Source of the DNA: Bacteroidales bacterium
Lineage (GTDB): Bacteria > Bacteroidota > Bacteroidia > Bacteroidales > UBA7960
DNA length: 42,126 bases
Direction: 5' to 3'
Assembly: GCA_007134525.1 (NCBI GenBank)
Contig: SLKR01000021.1
Span: 1 to 42,126 of the forward strand
The notes beneath the pieces are model-generated. The model saw only the letters and a program-made list of their open reading frames with translations. It was not told where the DNA came from and ran no database searches. A program made the translations under genes and the position numbers. How positions within the stretch are numbered: the stretch's first letter is position 1; each line of letters opens with the position of its first letter. Positions 36,742-42,126 of this stretch are shown here, piece after piece.

Positions 36742-37737
36742 ATGACAGCATCAGTCAACCTTACAGCATCTGTCACCGGTGGATTTGTGTTGCCGGTTAT
36801 TATCTTTATGCTGTTACTGGCCCTGGCCTTTGCAGTTTACAATAACATTTCCTACAGGAAAAGGGTCGGGAAAAAGCTTCACAAGCTTATGGGAAGGCTC
36901 GCGGTTAAGAGTGATAAGACCGCCAGGGCTATGTTAGACAACAATGAAAAGTTCAGGAAGGTAATTCTGGAAATGAATGAAGGCCTGTTAATCACTGATG
37001 CCGGCCATAATATTGTTTTTGCAAATGATTGTGCATGCAAGATCCTCAGGTTGCCCGAAAAAAGAATAACCGGCAGAAAACTCTCCGTTTTTACCCCTGG
37101 AGCCTCAGAAGCTTCTAAAATTGAAGAGCTGTTAACTAACAGGGGTTCACTCCGGAATGTGCGTGAAGAGCTGCAACTACTAAGGGGTGATGATGAAATA
37201 ATATGGGCTATCCTGAGTATTAGCTACCCGGCAGATATAAAGGAGATTAGCGCTGGAGCCATAATAGTGCTTACAGACATAACAAGTCATATCATGCTGG
37301 AAAGAAAAATGCACAAGCTTACCTCATACATGGTGCAGAAGGTAAGGCAGCAGGACTGCAGTTTTGATATCCAGCAGCTGGTCAGTGACCCCGGTAATGA
37401 CGCAGTTTCTGTTTTTAAAAGGGCATTGAAAATAATCCCGGAAGGTCTTCGGTTTGGCAACGATATGAGGGTGGAGATAGAGTTTCTTGGAAAGAGATAC
37501 TCATCTCAAGGGTACAAAGACACCCAGTGTATGTACAAAGTGCCTCTTAATGTAGATGGCAGAAGATATGGCAATATCTCAATCAGCTATACCGGCAATG
37601 TATTGCGGAATACAAAGCCTTTCCGGCTGGGAGAAAAGGTTCTTCTAAAAAACATAGCAGACAAAATAGCAAACTCACCTTCTGTCAGGGAGCTTATACA
37701 AGCTGTAAAGAATAAAAAACAATCACCGGCGCTATAA
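36742..37737 (+). CDS. Membrane-anchored PAS sensor protein without an output domain
   Basis: This 331-residue protein has one N-terminal membrane helix (about 14-37), a short basic and helical linker and a PAS domain (about 68-180, with MNEGLLITDAGHNIVFAND and AIIVLTDITSHI). A C-terminal region (about 205-315) follows whose pattern, RALKIIPEGLRFGNDMRVEI and YGNISISY, recalls a GAF-like module found in some sensor kinases. No HATPase, GGDEF, receiver or DNA-binding domain follows. I do not recognise a named family. It may signal through a partner. Its stop overlaps the convergent PLP enzyme gene by 6 bases. Confidence 0.75.
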   Translation: MTASVNLTASVTGGFVLPVIIFMLLLALAFAVYNNISYRKRVGKKLHKLMGRLAVKSDKTARAMLDNNEKFRKVILEMNEGLLITDAGHNIVFANDCACKILRLPEKRITGRKLSVFTPGASEASKIEELLTNRGSLRNVREELQLLRGDDEIIWAILSISYPADIKEISAGAIIVLTDITSHIMLERKMHKLTSYMVQKVRQQDCSFDIQQLVSDPGNDAVSVFKRALKIIPEGLRFGNDMRVEIEFLGKRYSSQGYKDTQCMYKVPLNVDGRRYGNISISYTGNVLRNTKPFRLGEKVLLKNIADKIANSPSVRELIQAVKNKKQSPAL

Positions 37738-38976
37738 TACATCCACTATTTTGCCGGTTGCATATTCACCCCTGTCGAGTTTATCCTTAACCTTTGAGAA
37801 TGCATCAAGGGTATACTCAACATCTTTCACAGAGTGAACCGCAGTGGGTATCAGCCGGAGTATTATCATACCCTTGGGTATAACCGGGTATGCAACCACC
37901 GAACAGAATATATTGAAGTTTTCCCTCAGATCATGGGTCAGGTTTGTACCCTCAGGTGTATCTCCGCTAAGTACTACAGGGGTTACAGGCGATTCTGTAT
38001 TTCCCGTATTGAATCCCCTGTCGCGAAGTCCTTTTTGCAGAGCGTTTGCAATTTCCCAGAGTTTTTGTCTCAGTTCGGGTCTTGTGCGGATCAGTTCCAG
38101 TCTTTTCAGGCCACCAACAACCAGCGGCATAGGCAATGATTTTGCATATATCTGGCTGCGCATATTGTACATAAGATATGTGATTATCTCAGAGGGGCCG
38201 GCCACGAAAGCTCCTATTGAAGCAAATGCCTTTGCAAAGGTGCCGAAGTATATGTCAATGTCTTCCTGAACACCGAAATGCTCGCCAGTACCTGCACCAG
38301 TTTTTCCCATAATGCCAATTCCATGTGCATCATCAACCAGGAGGCGAAAGTTGAACTCTTTTTTCATTGCTGCGATCTCGTCCAGCTTGCCAAGATCGCC
38401 CGACATGCCAAATACTCCTTCGGTTATGACAAGAATGCCACCTCCGGTTTTCTTTGCAAGGCTGGTTGCGCGTGATAGCTGTTTACGCAAACTACACATG
38501 TCATTATGCGGATATACGAATCTTTTACCGATATGCATCCTCAATCCGTCAATAATGCATGCATGTGATTCCGAATCATATACAACAACATCCTGGCGGT
38601 CGAGCAGTGCGTCTATTATGGAAACCATACCCTGGTAGCCATAGTTTAGAAGGTATGAAGACTCTTTGCCGACAAAAGATGCCAGCTCATTCTCAAGCTG
38701 CTCATGCAGATCGCTCTGCCCCGACATCATCCTTGCACCCATGGGCAGGGCCAGTCCATATTCCCTTGATGCATCCGCATCGGCTTTCCTTACTTCAGGG
38801 TGATTGGCCAGACCCAGATAGTTATTCAGGCTCCATACCAGCTTTTCCTTGCCCTGGAACTGCATTCTGTTTGATATCTCTCCCTCTAGTTTGGGAAAGG
38901 TGAAATAACCGTGAACCTGGCTGGCATACTGGCCCAGAGGACCCATTTTGGCAGTAGCTTTAGAAAATATATCCAT
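37732..38976 (-). CDS. AOS-family PLP-dependent acyltransferase (KBL / AONS / serine palmitoyltransferase-like)
   Basis: This 414-residue enzyme belongs to the alpha-oxoamine synthase family: the substrate-side Asn in WSLNNYLGLANHP, GARMMSGQSDLHEQLE, the PLP-stacking His in SESHAC (H138), VDDAHG (D215, H218) and the PLP lysine K249 in GTFAKAFASIGAF. Members condense an amino acid with an acyl-CoA, as in 2-amino-3-ketobutyrate ligase, 8-amino-7-oxononanoate synthase or serine palmitoyltransferase. The exact substrate is unclear; no biotin or sphingolipid genes are beside it. The ATG at 38976 was chosen over a TTG at 38985. A good promoter lies upstream. Confidence 0.88.
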   Translation of the reverse strand: MDIFSKATAKMGPLGQYASQVHGYFTFPKLEGEISNRMQFQGKEKLVWSLNNYLGLANHPEVRKADADASREYGLALPMGARMMSGQSDLHEQLENELASFVGKESSYLLNYGYQGMVSIIDALLDRQDVVVYDSESHACIIDGLRMHIGKRFVYPHNDMCSLRKQLSRATSLAKKTGGGILVITEGVFGMSGDLGKLDEIAAMKKEFNFRLLVDDAHGIGIMGKTGAGTGEHFGVQEDIDIYFGTFAKAFASIGAFVAGPSEIITYLMYNMRSQIYAKSLPMPLVVGGLKRLELIRTRPELRQKLWEIANALQKGLRDRGFNTGNTESPVTPVVLSGDTPEGTNLTHDLRENFNIFCSVVAYPVIPKGMIILRLIPTAVHSVKDVEYTLDAFSKVKDKLDRGEYATGKIVDVL

Positions 38977-39010
38977 AACAAACAAATGGTTGGTTTAACT
39001 AATTATCTGG

Positions 39011-39041
39011 CAAAATTAATCTATTAAACTTTTAATCCAAA
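39011..39041 (-). promoter_or_regulatory. Bacteroidota-type promoter of the AOS-family gene
   Basis: On the minus strand, TTTG at 39041-39038, a 19-base spacer and TAATTTTG at 39018-39011 give an exact TTTG-N19-TAnnTTTG promoter. The -33 element abuts the stop codon of the M23 peptidase gene, so the AOS-family gene has its own start of transcription. Confidence 0.7.
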
Positions 39042-39731
39042 TTACTGCATTGCCATTTTTCTGAAGAAGACAGAAGGGCTTGGGCATATTTTGCCATATA
39101 TGCCGGCTTCATCCTTATAACATACTCCCGGAAAGTCCCCGGTCGCTTTACCAATCCGGGTAATTACCTGGAAATGCAGATGAGGCGGCCAGTCACCATT
39201 CTCATGGCTGTTGCCGATTTGGGCAAGGACATCACCGGACTTCATTGACAAACCGGGTTTCAATGACCTGAGTGAGGATCTGGAAAGGTGACCATACAGG
39301 GTATAAAAACTGGTTCCGTCAATTTCATGTTTCATTATCAGTGTAGGACCGTAATCCCCGTAGCTGTCATTATCACTAAAACTATGAACCATGCCGTCAA
39401 CCGGGAGCCTTATCAGAGTATTGGCGGCAGTCCACAGATCAATACCAAGGTGGATGCTTCTTGTTTTGCCATCTTCACTTTTAAACAGTGGGCTACGGTG
39501 GTAAACGGCCCTGTCTTCCATGTATCCGCCAAAAGCATACAGGGCGTTAGGTGTTTTCATTTTATCCTTAATATATCTGTCAAGAACACTACTTTCCTCT
39601 ATCCGGATATCTGTCAATTCATTGTTTGTAACTGAAAGGTCAAGGATTACAGTATTATCCGGTTCCGGCTCGGGTATAAAAAGCGGTACTGGCTTTATTT
39701 TACTTTTCTCAAGTAGTTTTGATATATTCAT
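39042..39731 (-). CDS. M23-family (LasA/LytM-like) peptidase
   Basis: This 229-residue protein has the M23 zinc motifs: HLGIDLW (HxxxD) and PPHLHFQV (HxH). The YGPTLIMKHEIDG, YTLYGHLS and GDVLAQIGNSHENGDW stretches are the usual strands of the LytM fold. M23 enzymes normally cut peptidoglycan cross-links outside the cytoplasm, yet no signal peptide or membrane segment is seen at the N-terminus (MNISKLLEKSKIKPVP), so export route or target is unclear. Its start overlaps the uvrB stop by one base (TAATG), so it is translated with uvrB. Confidence 0.85.
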   Translation of the reverse strand: MNISKLLEKSKIKPVPLFIPEPEPDNTVILDLSVTNNELTDIRIEESSVLDRYIKDKMKTPNALYAFGGYMEDRAVYHRSPLFKSEDGKTRSIHLGIDLWTAANTLIRLPVDGMVHSFSDNDSYGDYGPTLIMKHEIDGTSFYTLYGHLSRSSLRSLKPGLSMKSGDVLAQIGNSHENGDWPPHLHFQVITRIGKATGDFPGVCYKDEAGIYGKICPSPSVFFRKMAMQ

Positions 39732-41755
39732 TACATATATTTTTCCCTGAACAATTTCTCAAGTTCCTGCATATCGTCCCTGTATTTTGCCGCTTCCATG
39801 AAATTGAGCTCCTTCGCAGCCTTCTCCATCTGTCTCCTGCTCCGGTTTATTGCTTTCTGAAGCTGCTCCCTGTTCATGTATTTTATTACCGGGTCGGAAG
39901 CCACACCCTCTTTTGCCTGTCCGGAATAGGCCTTTATCCCCTCATGGCTGCCGGCCACATATGTCTGGCCATGTATTGCCTCAACAGACTTTAATATCTG
40001 TGCCGGGGTGATATTGTTTTCCCTGTTGTATTTTATCTGTTTTTCACGCTTTCTTTCTGTTTCGTCAATTGCTGCCTGCATTGAACGCGTTATGGTGTCG
40101 GCATACATTATTACCTTTGAATTTATATTCCTGGCTGCCCTGCCTGCGGTCTGTATAAGTGACCTTTCCGACCTTAGGAAACCCTCATTGTCTGCATCAA
40201 GGATTGCGACCAGCGATACCTCCGGGAGGTCCAGGCCTTCCCTGAGAAGGTTAACACCAACCAGAACGTCAAAATTTCCAAGCCTCAGATCCCTTAGTAT
40301 TTCAACCCTTTCAAGGGTATCAATATCGGAATGGATATATTTGCACTTTATACCTGCATTACTCAGGTATTTTGAGAGCTCCTCTGTCATCCTTTTTGTA
40401 AGCGTGGTTACCAGAACACGTTCACTTTTATCTGTACGCAGGCGGATCTCTTCCAGCAGGTCATCTATCTGATTGCGGCTCGGTCTTACCTCTATCGGCG
40501 GCTCCAGAAGGCCTGTGGGTCTTATAAGCTGTTCTACGACCACTCCTTCGCATCTGTTAAGCTCATAGTCTGCAGGGGTGGCACTTACGAAAATAACCTG
40601 GTTCGTCAATTGCTCAAACTCGGAGAACTTAAGTGGCCTGTTATCCAGCGCTGCAGGCAATCGAAAACCATACTCAACAAGGTTCTTCTTCCTGGAGAAG
40701 TCGCCCCCGTACATCGCATGAACCTGTGAGACCGTTACATGGCTTTCGTCAATTACCATAAGGTAATCGCCAGGAAAGTAGTCGAGCAGACAGAACGGTC
40801 TGGAACCCGGCTTACGGCCGTCAAAATATCGTGAGTAATTCTCTATCCCTGAGCAATAACCCAGCTCCCTGATCATTTCGAGATCGTAGTTCACTCTGTC
40901 TTCAAGTCTTTTTGCCTCAAGATGCTTGCCATTTTCGCGCAGGAATCCGGCCTGTTCGGTGAGGTCGTCCTGAATATTGCGGATGGCCACCTTCATTCGG
41001 TCGGGTGATGTAACAAATATATTTGCCGGGTATATTGTTACCTGGCTAAGATCTTCAATTGACCTGCCTGATCCGGGATCGAAGAACTCTATTGTTTCGA
41101 TCTCATCACCCCAGAAAGTAATCCGGCAGGCTTTGTCAGCGTATGCAGGAAAGACATCCACGGTATCGCCCCTGACCCTGAAATTACCCCTGTTGAACTC
41201 AGCGGTTGTCCGGCTGTAAAGGCTTCCAACAAGCTGGTGCAGCAGACGGTTGCGGCTTATTATTTCTCCTCTTTTAAGGTATATCGTGTTTTTTTTGAAA
41301 TCATCAGGATTGCCTATGCCATATATGCATGATACAGAGCTTACTACGATTATATCTCGCCTGCCTGAAAGCAGTGCGCTTGTTGTGCTGAGGCGCAATT
41401 TTTCAATTTCATCGTTGATCGACAAATCCTTCTCTATATAGGTGTTGGTTGTTGGTATGTAGGCTTCAGGCTGGTAATAATCGTAGTATGATACAAAGTA
41501 TTCCACAGCATTATCCGGGAAGAAATGCCTGAACTCTCCATAGAGTTGTGCAGCAAGGGTTTTGTTGTGACTCAGCACCAGGGTTGGTCGTTGCACCTCC
41601 CTGATAACATTGGCTATTGTAAAGGTTTTACCGGATCCTGTAACCCCGAGGAGTGTCTGGCAGGGAAGCCCCTGCCTGAGGCCTTCCGAAAGCTGCGAAA
41701 TAGCCTCTGGCTGATCGCCGGTAGGGGAGAAGTCAGATCTTAGACTGAACTGCAT
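39731..41755 (-). CDS. uvrB: Excinuclease ABC subunit UvrB
   Basis: This 674-residue protein has the UvrB layout: Walker A GVTGSGKTF (about 38-46), the beta-hairpin region FVSYYDYYQPEAYIP, and helicase motifs including MVIDESHVT and GVNLLREGLDLPEVSL. A C-terminal UVR domain (NRSRRQMEKAAKELNFMEAA) contacts UvrC. It verifies DNA damage in nucleotide-excision repair. Length is usual. The gene lies 9 bases after the rhomboid-like gene and shares one base with the M23 gene, so the three form one transcript. Confidence 0.97.
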   Translation of the reverse strand: MQFSLRSDFSPTGDQPEAISQLSEGLRQGLPCQTLLGVTGSGKTFTIANVIREVQRPTLVLSHNKTLAAQLYGEFRHFFPDNAVEYFVSYYDYYQPEAYIPTTNTYIEKDLSINDEIEKLRLSTTSALLSGRRDIIVVSSVSCIYGIGNPDDFKKNTIYLKRGEIISRNRLLHQLVGSLYSRTTAEFNRGNFRVRGDTVDVFPAYADKACRITFWGDEIETIEFFDPGSGRSIEDLSQVTIYPANIFVTSPDRMKVAIRNIQDDLTEQAGFLRENGKHLEAKRLEDRVNYDLEMIRELGYCSGIENYSRYFDGRKPGSRPFCLLDYFPGDYLMVIDESHVTVSQVHAMYGGDFSRKKNLVEYGFRLPAALDNRPLKFSEFEQLTNQVIFVSATPADYELNRCEGVVVEQLIRPTGLLEPPIEVRPSRNQIDDLLEEIRLRTDKSERVLVTTLTKRMTEELSKYLSNAGIKCKYIHSDIDTLERVEILRDLRLGNFDVLVGVNLLREGLDLPEVSLVAILDADNEGFLRSERSLIQTAGRAARNINSKVIMYADTITRSMQAAIDETERKREKQIKYNRENNITPAQILKSVEAIHGQTYVAGSHEGIKAYSGQAKEGVASDPVIKYMNREQLQKAINRSRRQMEKAAKELNFMEAAKYRDDMQELEKLFREKYM

Positions 41756-41764
41756 TAATAAGGT

Positions 41765-42126
41765 CTATTTTTTGTTCATCCTGAACAATATCTCTTTCTC
41801 TTCGCTTGTCAGGCTGTCATAACCACTGCGGGAGATCTTGTCAAGTATATCGTCTATCCTTTTCTGGTAGTCGACCCTTTGACGGTTATATTCCTCATCA
41901 CTTACGGGTCTTTTGCTTGTATACTCTACTCTGAAGTGCGGTTTTTTGCGAAATATCCTGACAAACCTTTCAAGATAGAACCCGATAACAAGAGCCGGAT
42001 CCCTTCCGGATCTCAGAAGCCTTGCATATATAAACCCCCACAATGCCCCGCCAAGATGTGCTAGATGCCCTCCGGGATTTCCCTTGTCTATGCTTATAAT
42101 GTCTAAAACCACAAAGAATATTGCAA
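41765..42126 (-). CDS. Rhomboid-family protein, C-terminal part (5' end outside window)
   Basis: The frame is open to the window edge, so the N-terminus is missing; an internal GTG at 42112 is not a start because the membrane helix continues upstream (AIFFVVLDIIS). The visible part has the rhomboid His helix GGHLAHLGGALWGF and then a long cytosolic tail with charged helices (DEEYNRQRVDYQKRIDDIL). Ending in SLTSEEKEILFRMNKK, it fits the larger Bacteroidota rhomboids with a DUF-type tail. The catalytic Ser would lie outside the window. It is the first visible gene of the uvrB transcript. Confidence 0.85.
   Translation of the reverse strand, partial: AIFFVVLDIISIDKGNPGGHLAHLGGALWGFIYARLLRSGRDPALVIGFYLERFVRIFRKKPHFRVEYTSKRPVSDEEYNRQRVDYQKRIDDILDKISRSGYDSLTSEEKEILFRMNKK

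Overview
The window reads as a chromosomal segment of an anaerobic, probably fermentative member of the Bacteroidota (Bacteroidales-like). Three things support this: several intergenic regions carry the Bacteroidota -7 promoter box TAnnTTTG, two of them with a well-spaced TTG/TTTG -33 element; SecA is a 1,094-residue protein with an extra middle insertion; and the gene content (PF13568-type outer-membrane barrel, LolC/E-type permease, Bacteroidota-type AOS-family PLP enzyme, DUF2795 protein) fits. Genus and species cannot be read from the sequence. No rRNA, tRNA, CRISPR array, insertion sequence or prophage was seen, and no gap between genes exceeds about 200 bases.

Positions 1-12521 (all + strand) form a hydrogen-metabolism locus. 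It starts inside a NuoE/HydC-like subunit gene and continues with a NuoF/HydB-like flavoprotein, an [FeFe] hydrogenase catalytic subunit (HydA) with an unusual active-site loop, a fused ferredoxin/H-cluster-domain/histidine kinase, a stand-alone receiver, a receiver-histidine kinase hybrid, the NADH-sensing repressor Rex, a RibF-like FAD synthetase with an eroded riboflavin-kinase half, and a PhnP-like metallo-hydrolase. After a promoter region carrying an 18-bp Rex-like palindrome come the H-cluster maturase HydG, two tandem TM1266-type small regulators and an Rrf2-family regulator. HydE and HydF are not in the window. My reading is a trimeric NAD(P)H/ferredoxin-linked hydrogenase with its own H2/redox sensing relay and redox-responsive transcription control.

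Positions 12594-16712 hold a ZIP metal transporter, a rhomboid protease, a CtpA-type protease, SmpB and a DUF2795 protein. Positions 16835-26585 hold SecA, a thioesterase, an OsmC protein, a CoA-binding protein, a PLP trans-sulfuration enzyme, a large DUF349 protein preceded by a structured leader with a coupled short open frame, a beta-barrel protein and a LolC/E-like permease. Positions 26616-31805 hold ClpB, a dicarboxylate/amino-acid symporter, RimM and a long-tailed ribosomal protein S16. Positions 31953-42126 hold DnaE, thioredoxin, a DUF58 protein, an orphan membrane PAS sensor, an AOS-family PLP enzyme, an M23 peptidase, UvrB and the C-terminal part of a second rhomboid protein.

Genes are tightly packed. 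Same-strand neighbours often overlap by 1-4 bases. Five convergent pairs are separated by at most 3 bases or overlap, with no room for a conventional terminator. The most unusual content is the hydrogenase locus: a non-canonical HydA, an H-cluster-domain histidine kinase with two downstream receivers that lack DNA-binding outputs, and a palindromic operator at hydG.
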